The notes below the pieces were generated by a model, which saw only the letters and a program-made list of their open reading frames with translations, was not told the origin of the DNA and did no database searches. This document shows positions 45,160 through 53,839 of a DNA stretch of 64,000 nt, one piece after another. The DNA comes from Methylorubrum populi (GTDB lineage Bacteria; Pseudomonadota; Alphaproteobacteria; Rhizobiales; Beijerinckiaceae), in contig NZ_AP014809.1 in NCBI RefSeq assembly GCF_002355515.1, positions 434,001 through 498,000 of the forward strand, given 5' to 3'. Numbering within the stretch: the stretch's first letter is position 1; every line of letters begins with the position of its first letter. Made by a program: the position numbers and the translations under genes.

Positions 45160-46059
45160 ATGGCATCGATCCCGAATCTCTACCTCAAATGGCGCGCCTT
45201 CCGGGAACTGGTCGGGATGCCCCGTTCCGATGCCGAGATCGGCGTCGCGCTGTTCGGCGAAGACAAGGACGGGCCGCAGAAATTCTCGAAGCTGCTCTAT
45301 GGGGACTACGGATGCTCGCCCGAGATCGGCGAGGCGCTGGCGGCCGTCCTCAACCGGCGGATCGAGACGGTGCGGCAGTCCCGCGGGTTGCCGAGGCTCA
45401 ACCGGGACCCGTTCCGGGGTTCGGACCTCGACGCGTCGCTGCATGTGTTCCTGCGCCATCTCGCGGCGGCCGCGGCGGTCGCGGACGAAGAGGCGCTGGA
45501 CCGGACGCAGCAGGCGCTGCTCGGGGAACTTGCTCCTGGGTTCGGCATCGACGGGACGATCCGCCTCGTCGTCGAGCGGTTCTTCGTGGACCGGACCTTC
45601 GCGCCGTTCCTACGCTCGGGGGGCGACGGCCCGGTGGTGTTCCAGGTCGGCAGACACAAGGGGCAACTGGCCGTCCTCGGCGTGACGGCGACGCCGGCCC
45701 TCGCCTACACCTTCGTCGTGCGCGACCCGCGGCCGACCGGGCATCGGAGCTGGGAACTCAACTGGAACGAGACGCTGTTCTGGCTGCCGTCTCCCTCCCG
45801 CCCCCGGATCGTCGATGGCGCCCTGCTGCTGATGCCGCCGTCGCCGCTCAGCCCGGAGCCGGGCCGCTTCCTCGTGACGACGGTGCTGGTCTGGGAGGAG
45901 GCGAGCCGGGCCCACCTCGATCCGCGGGGAGCGTCCGCCGCCGCGGCCGATCTGGACGAGGCCGAGACGAGCCGCTTCCTGACCAACCTGCGCCGCCTTC
46001 AGAGACGGCGCCCCGCCACCGTCACCGTGTCGAGCGCCGAGTACAGCGTCATCCTGTAG
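45160..46059 (+). CDS. Unknown protein, possible N-terminal helix-turn-helix
   Basis: 299 residues from ATG 45160; no signal peptide or span. Residues 1-60 (KWRAFRELVGMPRSDAEIGV, KFSKLLYGDYGCSPEIGEAL) resemble a helix-turn-helix or small effector-associated fold. The middle is helical (residues 85-150) and the C-terminal half is beta-rich (GPVVFQVGRHKGQLAVLGVT, RFLVTTVLVWEEASRAHLD). No known family. Last gene of the plus-strand operon that starts with the TolQ-like gene, 72 bp after the previous gene. Confidence 0.6.
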   Translation: MASIPNLYLKWRAFRELVGMPRSDAEIGVALFGEDKDGPQKFSKLLYGDYGCSPEIGEALAAVLNRRIETVRQSRGLPRLNRDPFRGSDLDASLHVFLRHLAAAAAVADEEALDRTQQALLGELAPGFGIDGTIRLVVERFFVDRTFAPFLRSGGDGPVVFQVGRHKGQLAVLGVTATPALAYTFVVRDPRPTGHRSWELNWNETLFWLPSPSRPRIVDGALLLMPPSPLSPEPGRFLVTTVLVWEEASRAHLDPRGASAAAADLDEAETSRFLTNLRRLQRRRPATVTVSSAEYSVIL

Positions 46060-46077
46060 GACGCCTGTGATCCCCGC

Positions 46078-46860
46078 TTACGCCCCGTCCTGCGGCAGGC
46101 CGGGTCCGCCCCTGCTCCGCCTGAAGGCGAGATGGACCGGAAGGCGCACGCCGAGCGTCGTGTCGCCGACCGTCTGCCCCTCCCAGACGGCGACCTGCTC
46201 CGTCCGTGTTCCCACCGCCCTGTACGCGACGATCGAGAAGCCGTGCCCTTCCCAGGCGGCGTCGCGGATGAGCCGGACGTCCACGATGTCGTCCCAGTCG
46301 ATGGTGAAGTCATTGCCCCGGGGCCATCGGCAGGCGATGCCCTGGTCGCCGAACCGTGTCACACGGACGCCCGAGCGCAGGTCCGGCCGCGCCAGGAGGC
46401 GGGTCAGCCGCGCCTTCTTCCGAAGTGCCCCGAATCCGACGAGGGCGCCGACCAGCGGCGCGGAAGCGGGCAGGCAGATCACGAGGCGCGGCAGATCGCG
46501 AGCGGCCGCCAGCACGCCGCCGAGCTTCGACAGGATCGGGGCATCGGATCGAGCCAGGGCGGCATAGGCTCCGCCCAGGAAGGGCAGGACCAGATCGGTG
46601 ACGGCCCAGACCAGCGCCGTCAGGAGGAGCCAGAGACCGAGCAGCGCCCCCACGAGACTGGCCGCCATGCCGAGCCGCAAAAGCCAGAGTCGCGGGGGAG
46701 GCCACAGGCTCTCGCCGCCGACCGCCTCGTCTCCGGGCTCCGGCGCGGAGGAACGTGGCGATTCGGCTTTCGGCCGCGTCCCGACACGGAATGTCCGGTC
46801 CGGCTCGGGGCCGATGTCTTCACCGGTCGGTCTCGCCGTCATCGTTCCCTCCGCCGTCAT
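46078..46860 (-). CDS. Membrane protein with PH-like C-terminal domain
   Basis: 260 residues from ATG 46860, supported by the ATGA overlap with the upstream gene and GGGGGAG before it. An acidic, Pro-rich N-terminus (about 55 residues) is followed by two spans (LGMAASLVGALLGLWLLLTA; LVICLPASAPLVGALVGFGA) and a C-terminal beta domain (GVRVTRFGDQGIACRWP, FTIDWDDIVDVRLIRDAAWE, GHGFSIVAYRAVG). Same plan as the locus A protein at 14269-14901. Third gene of the minus-strand operon of locus B. Confidence 0.65.
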   Translation of the reverse strand: MTAEGTMTARPTGEDIGPEPDRTFRVGTRPKAESPRSSAPEPGDEAVGGESLWPPPRLWLLRLGMAASLVGALLGLWLLLTALVWAVTDLVLPFLGGAYAALARSDAPILSKLGGVLAAARDLPRLVICLPASAPLVGALVGFGALRKKARLTRLLARPDLRSGVRVTRFGDQGIACRWPRGNDFTIDWDDIVDVRLIRDAAWEGHGFSIVAYRAVGTRTEQVAVWEGQTVGDTTLGVRLPVHLAFRRSRGGPGLPQDGA

Positions 46861-47444
46861 TCTCTCCCCCATGAGCACAGCACCTCGTGCACCCGGCATT
46901 CCTCCGCCCCCTTGCTGCGGCAATAGGCGAGCGCGTTGTCCCGCGCCGCGAGGTTCGCGGCCCGCCGGTTCGGGCCATTGCCGTAGAAGACGCCGTGACC
47001 CCGCCGGCCGCGGCCGTCCGCGTAGGCGAGGCAGCCGTCCACGACCGTCGCCGGACCGTCGCAGGTCCGCCCGGCGAGGCGGATGCACTCCGACATGGCC
47101 CGCTGCCGTGCCTCGACCGCGTCGGGGAAGTTCCAGGCGAAGCCGGCCTTGCCCGTCTCGAAGTCGACCGCCATCGCGGCGAAGGAGCCGCCTTGTCGGG
47201 AGCGGGCCGCGGGACGGCCGCCGCCGCCCTGCCAGCGCCACGCGTTGGAATAGCAGGTCGATTCGCAGTCGCTCCGCCGGGATTCGCAGATCGGTTGCGC
47301 CGCCGGATCGTTCGAGAAGCAGGCCCGGTTGCAGGAATAGCGACAGGCGTCGAGGCTGCCGGCGCTCAGGTCCTGCGCCCCGGCGGACGCTGTCGCGAGG
47401 CAGAGCAGCAGGGCCGCCGCCGGACGAAGGGCTTCAGGACGCAA
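46857..47444 (-). CDS. Secreted DUF4189-like protein, locus B copy
   Basis: 195 residues from TTG 47444, with GGGGAG eight bases upstream and an 11-bp overlap with the upstream gene. Signal peptide AALLLCLATASAGAQ, a Cys-rich part (ACRYSCNRACFSNDPAAQ, CESRRSDCESTCYSNAW), then the DUF4189-like domain: FAAMAVDFETGKAGFAWNF, EARQRAMSECIRLAG, VVDGCLAYADGRG, NALAYCRSKGAEECRVHEVL. More cysteines than the locus A copy. Predicted periplasmic. Confidence 0.72.
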   Translation of the reverse strand: MRPEALRPAAALLLCLATASAGAQDLSAGSLDACRYSCNRACFSNDPAAQPICESRRSDCESTCYSNAWRWQGGGGRPAARSRQGGSFAAMAVDFETGKAGFAWNFPDAVEARQRAMSECIRLAGRTCDGPATVVDGCLAYADGRGRRGHGVFYGNGPNRRAANLAARDNALAYCRSKGAEECRVHEVLCSWGRE

Positions 47445-48969
47445 GGCGGTTGCTCCCCAGGCCGGCGAGGTTCGATTGCGCCGCCGCCTTCGGCCATGCG
47501 ACCGCCGGCAGCATCACGCCCATGCGCCGGCCGCCGCGGAGGATGGAGGCGGCGTGGTCTCCGGGCTCGGCCCGTCCCACCGCCGACACCAGATCCTCCG
47601 CCGTACCGATCGGATGTCCGGCGAAGGCGACGACAATATCCCCGACCCGGAGCATGCGGGAGGCCGGCGTTCCCTCGGCGAAGCCCACGACCAGCGCTCC
47701 GGCGGTTCCCGAGTCCGGCGTGGCGGCCCAACTCCCGCCGAGGTCGCTGACGAGCAGGCCCGCATAGCCGCTGCGGCGATCGCCCCCGGGCACGCCGGGC
47801 GGCAGCGGACGGTCCGGCCAGACCGCCCGGCGGGCGGGCTCCAGCGCGGCATAGGCCGCTTCCCCCACCTCGGCCGGCATCAGCGCCACGGCAGCGGCAT
47901 ATCGCTCCTGTGCGTCGCTGGTGAGGGTGGAGGTCGCGAAGTCCTCCGTGCGGCGCCGGTCGGCTTCCCCGCGCGCGGCTTCGGCCAGGATCCAGGCCGG
48001 CGCCTCCGGCCGCCGGGCCGAGACCGCGGGAAAACGCGGCGTCAGTGCCAGATCGCCGAGACCGGGCCGGCCGAGGCGCGTGGTGCGCAGCGACGTCTCG
48101 ATCAGCGCGTCGCGGGCGAGAGGGCCGACGAGGTCCGCCACCCAGGCCGGCGGATCGCTCGCCTCACCGGCGGGGAGGCTCCGCACGATCGCGGCCAGGG
48201 TCGACTGAACGAGGCATGATGCGGCATCCGGATCGGGCAGCGAGAGTGCCCGTTCCCGCAGCATCGTCTCCTGCGCCTCGCCGAGGGGCTCGCCTCGCTT
48301 GGCCGGCGCGCACAGGACGAAGGTCGCGGGTCCGGCGCCGCGGGCATCGAAGCCGAACCCGTCCCGCGCACGGGCGAGGGCGTCGGGGCGGCCCGCGTGC
48401 AAGTCGCCCGCGAGCCCCGGCGGCCGCTCGGCCGCGAGAAATAGCCGGGCGAGAGCCGACCTCCGCACCTCGGCCGGGACCGCGCCGGACGGCAGGACCA
48501 CCGCGACGATATCGGCCTCCGTCGCGCCGCGACTGCCGGCGAGTCCCGCCCAGGCGGCGGCACGGCGGAGGTCGCCGGCCTCGAACCAATGCTCGGCGAG
48601 CGCCGCGGCGGCACCCATGTCGCCGAGGGAAGCGGCCTTCTCCAACAGGCCGACGCGGTCCGGTGCCGGTCCGGCGAGACCCTGGGCGCGCAGAAGTGCG
48701 GCCACCGCCTCCCGGCTCCAGCCCGCGCCCGCGGACGTGGCGAGCAGGGCGGGAGGCAGATCCGCGGGGTCGGGAGGGCCGAGCGCCCAGCCGGCGAAAT
48801 CCGCAGGGATCGCGGCGCGCCGCAGACGGCGCAGGGTATCGAGAACCGGCGCGATGCGGTCGAGACGGACCTGCGCATCGTCTCGGGCGGAGGGAGGGGC
48901 GGCCGAGGCGGGCAGGCATGGCGCGAGGCAGGAGAGAGCGACGACGACGCCCCGGATCATGCTGCGCAT
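47434..48969 (-). CDS. Secreted helical-repeat protein with C-terminal PDZ domain
   Basis: 511 residues from ATG 48969, preceded by a perfect GAGGAGG. Signal peptide IRGVVVALSCLAPCLPASA, then about 380 residues of Ala-rich helices with Sel1-like parts (LLEKAASLGDMGAAAALAEH). The C-terminal 90 residues form a PDZ domain: GAGALVVGFAEGTPASRMLR-like core (residues about 415-500: AGALVVGFAEGTPASRMLRV, GDIVVAFAGHPIGTAEDLV). No protease triad is present, so it is a binding or adaptor protein in the periplasm. First gene of the minus-strand operon with the DUF4189-like and membrane genes. Confidence 0.75.
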   Translation of the reverse strand: MRSMIRGVVVALSCLAPCLPASAAPPSARDDAQVRLDRIAPVLDTLRRLRRAAIPADFAGWALGPPDPADLPPALLATSAGAGWSREAVAALLRAQGLAGPAPDRVGLLEKAASLGDMGAAAALAEHWFEAGDLRRAAAWAGLAGSRGATEADIVAVVLPSGAVPAEVRRSALARLFLAAERPPGLAGDLHAGRPDALARARDGFGFDARGAGPATFVLCAPAKRGEPLGEAQETMLRERALSLPDPDAASCLVQSTLAAIVRSLPAGEASDPPAWVADLVGPLARDALIETSLRTTRLGRPGLGDLALTPRFPAVSARRPEAPAWILAEAARGEADRRRTEDFATSTLTSDAQERYAAAVALMPAEVGEAAYAALEPARRAVWPDRPLPPGVPGGDRRSGYAGLLVSDLGGSWAATPDSGTAGALVVGFAEGTPASRMLRVGDIVVAFAGHPIGTAEDLVSAVGRAEPGDHAASILRGGRRMGVMLPAVAWPKAAAQSNLAGLGSNRLAS

Positions 48970-49096
48970 GGATACCTCCTCAAATGTGAGCGGAATCATT
49001 CGAAGCGCTTTCGGATACTCGGGTATAGTGCACAGACTTGTCGATGATTGACGGCAGCCAAGCGACGATGGCGACCGGCCTCACGGAGATTGGCGG

Positions 49097-49582
49097 CTAA
49101 TGCGCGCGAAGGCGGCCTTCCGTGCGTCCTGTTCCACCGCCGAACCCAGGATCGACGCAGGCGGTCTCGCGGCGATTCGCGTAGATCCGCACGAGGCAGC
49201 CGAAGACCGGTTCGTCGCCGGGATCGGTCCAGGCACTCCAGCGGCCGGAGGTCGAGCGGGTGCGGATGGCGCGCGCGTGAAACCAGAAGAGCTGACGCCA
49301 GCGCAGGCCGGCTCGGCTCTCCGCGCCGGACGGCGGCGCGATCGGCCCCGGCGTGATCGCGACGCCGCGCTCCTCCCGCAGCAGGCGGACGCCGCCGGCG
49401 CCGCGCGAGGCGGCCAGGAACCCGCCTCCGACATGTTGCCGCTGTGCATGGTACCGGGCGATGGCGGTGCTGCGGGCGAGCGCCGGGTCGCTCGGCAGCG
49501 GCAGGCGGCGCGCCTCGGCGGCCGAGGCGAAGCCGATCGCCAACGCGGCGACGAGACATCGGCGGACGGGCTGGCAGGACAT
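49097..49582 (-). CDS. Secreted protein of unknown function
   Basis: 161 residues from ATG 49582 (GAGGG upstream); the longer open frame is a shadow. Signal peptide RRCLVAALAIGFASAAEARR, then a mature domain with LFWFHARAIRTRSTSGRWSA, PGDEPVFGCLVRIYANRRET, two cysteines and a Gly-rich tail. Divergent from the LytM-like gene at 49790. No family recognised and no obvious locus A equivalent. Confidence 0.55.
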   Translation of the reverse strand: MSCQPVRRCLVAALAIGFASAAEARRLPLPSDPALARSTAIARYHAQRQHVGGGFLAASRGAGGVRLLREERGVAITPGPIAPPSGAESRAGLRWRQLFWFHARAIRTRSTSGRWSAWTDPGDEPVFGCLVRIYANRRETACVDPGFGGGTGRTEGRLRAH

Positions 49583-49789
49583 GGGGTCGGCCCTCGTTCG
49601 AGCTGGACGATGCCGGACGGGGGAGGCCGCCGCCATTGCGGATTGTTGCCTCTCGTTGCGCGCCGGCATCGGGCCGATCTCGCGACGCGCGTCGGCAAGC
49701 CGGAGCAAGCCCGCGCAGTTCCCTCTTCCCATCCGCCGGAGCAGGATCCGCAGATCGGTCCTGCCGCAGGACTGCCGGATCGGAGCACC

Positions 49790-50263
49790 ATGATGGAAAG
49801 TCCTGCCGGCTCTGTCCGGATCGCCCGGCGATTCTGCGCGGCGGCGCTCGTTCTGGCGACGCAGGACGCCGGTGCGCAGGCCGCGCCCTGTCCGCGACGC
49901 GTTCCCGTGGAGGCGCCGATCGCCCGGCCCTTCGGCATCGGGCTCCGCCCCTTGTCGCTGACGCCGGTGCTGCATGCCGGCGTGGTCTACGTGACGCGCC
50001 CCGGACTGACGGTGCGGGCCTTGGGAGACGGCTTGGTGGCATCCTGCAAAGCGGCCGGGAGGCGGGGAAGCCACCTCTGGATCACGCAGAGGGGCGGCCT
50101 GCGCCTGCGCTACGGCCCGCTGTCGACCAGGTTGCGCCCGCATGCCGTCGTCCAGGCGGGTGCCGTGCTGGGGACGACCCTGCGGACACCCCTGACGCTG
50201 CGCGGTCTCCGGCATGGCCGCTGGGTCGATCCGCTACGTGCCGCCTGCGGTCCGGTCGGATAA
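49790..50263 (+). CDS. Secreted degenerate LytM/M23-like protein, locus B copy
   Basis: 157 residues from ATG 49790 (ATG 49793 also possible). Signal peptide RFCAAALVLATQDAGAQA. M23-like strands: APIARPFGIGLRPLSLTPVL, HLWITQRGGLRLRYGPLSTR, VVQAGAVLGTTLRTPLTLRG. Compared with active M23 enzymes, H-x-G-x-D reads H-A-G-V-V (first His kept, Asp lost), Y-x-H-L-S reads Y-G-P-L-S and the H-x-H reads L-T-L. RYGPLS is identical in the locus A copy. Probably a non-catalytic peptidoglycan- or protein-binding domain. Upstream of the solenoid gene by 56 bp. Confidence 0.66.
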   Translation: MMESPAGSVRIARRFCAAALVLATQDAGAQAAPCPRRVPVEAPIARPFGIGLRPLSLTPVLHAGVVYVTRPGLTVRALGDGLVASCKAAGRRGSHLWITQRGGLRLRYGPLSTRLRPHAVVQAGAVLGTTLRTPLTLRGLRHGRWVDPLRAACGPVG

Positions 50264-50319
50264 CCGGCTCCCCTCGGCGGCAGATCACGCCGTAGTATTC
50301 CGTTCATACGGCAGGACCC

Positions 50320-52581
50320 ATGTCTGACGATATGGCTACGACAATTCCTTGGAGGATCTGGAACTTCGAGGACCGCCCGCTTCATCTGTTGTGCGGGTCC
50401 CGGCAGGATCTCGGGAAAGGGATCGCGACGCTGCCATCCTTCGGTCGATTCGCGCTCGCCGACGAACACTCGCACTATCGCGGGCTCGTAGGCTTACCGA
50501 AGGGGCTCGGCGATCCGGACCTGGCCGGGCTTCGCTCGGCGGTCTGGGCAATCGTCCGCCTCGACGCCGGAGACGCGGCCGAGGCCCTCTTCGCCGACGA
50601 CGGTTCCTTCGAAGGCCTCCACTTTCGCTCAGGGTTCGTGGTCCATCGCGGCGGCCGCCGGAGTGCCCTCGACCTTCTGACCCGTCTTGGCTGCGATCCG
50701 GCGGGCTGGGCCGGCGGTCTGCTGCGCTTCTCCGGTGCGGACGGCGTGGCGGTGGCGGGCGCGGACGGCTTTGCTGAGGCCGGCGACGAGGCGTTGGCGT
50801 TCGCAGGACCGCGGGGCGAGGCCCGCTGCGGTCGCAGCGGGCTGGCCCGGGCGGGGGCCGGGGGAACGGCAGAAGGCGGCGACAGAGCCCTCGCCGTCGT
50901 CGATCGCTTGGGAAGCGCCCGCTGCGGTACGTGCGGACTTGCGGTAGCCCGGTCGGACGCTGTCGCCGCTGCCGGCGCGGATGGCGTCGCCGTGGCGCTC
51001 GGCCGGGACTGTGTGGTCGAAGCCGGTTGGGGCGGTGCGGCCATCGCCGCGGGTCCGGTCCGGCTGATCCGGGTCGGTAGGAGTGGGATCGGGATCGTGC
51101 GCGCGAGCGCCAAGGCGATCGCCGTCGATGAGGACGGGCTCTGCCTTCACCCCCAGCCTCTGGCGAGGTACACGCTCGTGCGTCTCGGACGGGGCGCCGT
51201 CCTGTTGTACGGCGTGCAGGACGGTGGCCCGCTCCGGCAGCTGGTGGGCGGTTCGGACTGCGCGCCCGATGGCGGAACCTTCGTGTTCCGCGATGGGTCC
51301 TGGTATCCGGCCGCCTGGGAGATCGATATCTACGCCCTCGATCCCGATCGAGGCTGGGCCGTGACGGACGAGGGCGCCGAAGCGTCCCGGCGTCCGGCCG
51401 CGCCCGATTTACGTGCGCCGCCACAGGACCAGCCCTGGTGGCGCGTCGCAGCGTACCACGATCCCGCCAGCAGATGCACCGAGCGTTGGCCCGCACCCGG
51501 CGACACCGTGGTGCTGACCCGCCCGGTGCCGGACGCTGCGCAGGATGAAGAAGGGCGCGTGGCGCGGGACTGGACGGGCTTGCCCTGGGGCCGAGGCGAT
51601 CTCTCCCTTCCCGAGGGGAGCACCTGCATGTTGGTGCGGATCGAAACTCCTTCGGAGGCGGACGAGCGCGGGGCCGTGAGCTGTCGGGGAGGCGACATCC
51701 TCTATCACGGCAACCTGCGCGGCGCCGTCGCCGCTCTGGTGGCGATGGGGGCGGATCCCGAGGGGATGGGGCTCGACATCGCTCTCGCCGGCGAGGGTGG
51801 GGTCGCCCGCGTGAATCCGGGCCGCAATCCCGCGGGCGGCTCTCCGATGGCTTCGCAAGGGGTCATGGAGGAGGACGAGACCGATCCCGACAACTGGGCC
51901 GACGTCCCGATGCTGACGGGGGATCCGGCCCGGCCGATGCGCCCCTCCCTCGCCGTGGCCGGGCCTGCGGGCATCGCGATCTGTGCGGGCGAGGCGCATG
52001 CGGGCGCGGACGGCGTCGCCTGGGCTCTGGATCGGGGAAGCGCGCGGGTCCTCGGATGTGGCATCGCGGTCGGCGCCTTTGGCCAGGCTGTCGCCGGCTC
52101 CGACGGAATAGCCTGGATCCGCGATCCCACGGGCCGCTGGGGTCCGTTAGGTCGACGGTCGCTGGGTGTGCCGCCTCAAGCTGAGGTCGGCTCGCGAGGG
52201 CTCGCGGTCTGTGCGGCGCCTGGCGGTCGGGCCACGGCGGCAGCCGCGGGGATCGCCGTGGTGGCCGAGGGCGGCAGCGCGACCTGCGGCGCGCTCGGTC
52301 TCGCGGTCTGCCTCCGCTCGGGCGGCCTAGCCTCCGCCGGTCGCGATGCGGTGGCGGTCGCAGCACGCGGCAATGTCTGCGGCCTGACGGGCGCTCTGCT
52401 CGTCGCCCGGGACGAGACCGGGCGCTGGGTCCATGGGCGGGTCGGGGAAGACGGAATCGCGGAGAGCGTCCCCTACGTAGCGGCGGGCGGGCGGTTCCTG
52501 CCGCGCGTCGTCGTGCTCCCCCGTGCCGCGCGGCGCGGCGGCTCGGATCGGTCAGGGGCGACGAGGAGGAGACGCTCGTGA
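50320..52581 (+). CDS. Large octapeptide-repeat solenoid protein, locus B copy
   Basis: 753 residues, collinear with the locus A protein at 14920-17187. N-domain (LHLLCGSRQDLGKGIATLPS, LRSAVWAIVRLD), first repeat block (GVAVAGAD GFAEAGDE ALAFAGPR style), linker module (ILYHGNLRGAVAALVAMGAD, LDIALAGEGGVARVNPGRNP), second block (SLAVAGPAGIAICAGEAHAG, GIAVVAEGGSATCGALGLAV) and C-terminal module (GALLVARDETGRWVHGRVGE, YVAAGGRF). Repeats are more degenerate and Cys-richer than in A. The basic C-tail (ATRRRRS) overlaps the next gene by GTGA. Cytoplasmic; function unknown. Confidence 0.72.
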   Translation: MSDDMATTIPWRIWNFEDRPLHLLCGSRQDLGKGIATLPSFGRFALADEHSHYRGLVGLPKGLGDPDLAGLRSAVWAIVRLDAGDAAEALFADDGSFEGLHFRSGFVVHRGGRRSALDLLTRLGCDPAGWAGGLLRFSGADGVAVAGADGFAEAGDEALAFAGPRGEARCGRSGLARAGAGGTAEGGDRALAVVDRLGSARCGTCGLAVARSDAVAAAGADGVAVALGRDCVVEAGWGGAAIAAGPVRLIRVGRSGIGIVRASAKAIAVDEDGLCLHPQPLARYTLVRLGRGAVLLYGVQDGGPLRQLVGGSDCAPDGGTFVFRDGSWYPAAWEIDIYALDPDRGWAVTDEGAEASRRPAAPDLRAPPQDQPWWRVAAYHDPASRCTERWPAPGDTVVLTRPVPDAAQDEEGRVARDWTGLPWGRGDLSLPEGSTCMLVRIETPSEADERGAVSCRGGDILYHGNLRGAVAALVAMGADPEGMGLDIALAGEGGVARVNPGRNPAGGSPMASQGVMEEDETDPDNWADVPMLTGDPARPMRPSLAVAGPAGIAICAGEAHAGADGVAWALDRGSARVLGCGIAVGAFGQAVAGSDGIAWIRDPTGRWGPLGRRSLGVPPQAEVGSRGLAVCAAPGGRATAAAAGIAVVAEGGSATCGALGLAVCLRSGGLASAGRDAVAVAARGNVCGLTGALLVARDETGRWVHGRVGEDGIAESVPYVAAGGRFLPRVVVLPRAARRGGSDRSGATRRRRS

Positions 52582-53234
52582 GGTGGTGGCGCGACGGGAC
52601 GGATCGCCTCGCCTTCCGGCTCTGGCGGCTGCTCCGGCGCCATCCGACCGGCATGCCCGCGCCGCAGCCCTGGTCGGGACCGCCCGATCCGTCACCCGAC
52701 CCCGCGCGCGAGCCCCCGGTCCGGGCCGCCGCGCGCCCGGCGCTTCCCTCCATCGGGGAGATGCTTCTCGCCCTCGCGCCCCGGCTCGACTGGACCGATC
52801 CGGTTCTGCGCCGGGGTTTGGCAGAGCCGGTATGGACGCCGCCGCCGGACTTGCGGGCGCTGATCGAGCGGGCCCGCGACGAGGCGGGGCAGATGCCCCT
52901 CTACGAACTCGGGATGAGCCTGCCCACGCATACGCTGGTGCTCGCCTGCCTCGCCCTCCTGCGCTCGCGAGAGGACGCGGCCATCGATGCGCTGCCGTGC
53001 CCGGAAGCGGGAGGGGCGGTGCGGGACATTCCCGGTTCGGTCCAGACGGCGATGTTCCTGGCCTTCGGTCTGATCTGGCCCCCACGAAGCGCCGATGCCC
53101 CGGTCGAGTTCGTCCGACCGAGCCCTGTCGCAACGCCGGTCAACGCCGCGCAAGTGCCGCCGGTCCTGCGGCCTGAGAGATCTCCGACATCGGATCCCCC
53201 TCGGATCCCGACGATCGTGAGACCCGAGCCATGA
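52578..53234 (+). CDS. Helical protein of unknown function, locus B copy
   Basis: 218 residues from GTG 52578, co-translated with the solenoid gene (GTGA). Shares PTGMPAP, LALAPRLDWTDPVLRRGL, VWTPPPDLRALIERARDE, LPTHTLVLACLALLRS and QTAMFLAFGLIWPP with the 275-residue protein at 20802-21629. The conservation of this partner with both solenoid proteins suggests direct interaction. The stop overlaps the next start (ATGA). Confidence 0.7.
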   Translation: MRWWRDGTDRLAFRLWRLLRRHPTGMPAPQPWSGPPDPSPDPAREPPVRAAARPALPSIGEMLLALAPRLDWTDPVLRRGLAEPVWTPPPDLRALIERARDEAGQMPLYELGMSLPTHTLVLACLALLRSREDAAIDALPCPEAGGAVRDIPGSVQTAMFLAFGLIWPPRSADAPVEFVRPSPVATPVNAAQVPPVLRPERSPTSDPPRIPTIVRPEP

Positions 53235-53817
53235 AGACCGTCATCGCCGCTGCCACCTGCACTACCTTCGCCGTCCTGGCCTTCGGGCCGATGCCGCTGG
53301 TGGCAGGTCTCGCTGCACAGGCGCAGCATTCCGCCTTGGGTGATGCCAGGGGTGAGGCCGCGGATCGGGCCAACGCGCTGTTCGGCACCTATCGCGCCCG
53401 CTGCGGGTCGGTCGCCGTCGTCGCCATCGATGTCGCCGCCGCTCCTGCAGGAGCTTCGCGGGATCGCTGGAGAGCACGCAGGCACCTGTCCGGAACGGCC
53501 ACACCCTCTACGTCGCCCTGGCCGACCTGCGCCTCGACGCCCGGGAAACTACCTCGCCCGCGGACCGCCGCAACGGTATCGACTGGTCGGGCCGCCTGAC
53601 CTTCGGCGCCGGCTCCGTGCGCCAGATCTCGGTGGGTCGCGACGGGACCATGGGTCGCTGGACCCCCTGGCAGGCGGGCGGTCCGGTCTACGCGGTGGAC
53701 CTCGCCCGGCGCGACGGCGGGTGGTCCCACCGGATCGACGAGATGCCGGTTGTGACGGGACTCGGCCGCTACGGTCGCCTGCGCCGTCCGACCTGTTCCG
53801 AAGTGCCCGCAGGCTGA
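53231..53817 (+). pseudogene. Frameshifted paralogue of the locus A secreted protein (17792)
   Basis: From ATG 53231 (ATGA overlap) the frame gives a signal peptide and FGTYRARCGSVAVVAIDVAA, matching 17792-18361, then loses similarity near 53458. Homology resumes one frame over: NGHTLYVALADLRLDARE, DRRNGIDWSGRLTFGAG, RQISVGRDGTMGRWTPW, and CSEVPAG to the stop at 53815-53817. A single-base indel near GCAGGAGCTTCGCGG restores about 195 residues. Real pseudogene or a sequencing error; the paralogue in locus A is intact. Confidence 0.75.
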
Positions 53818-53839
53818 CCGCGGAATGGTCGGGCGGCGA

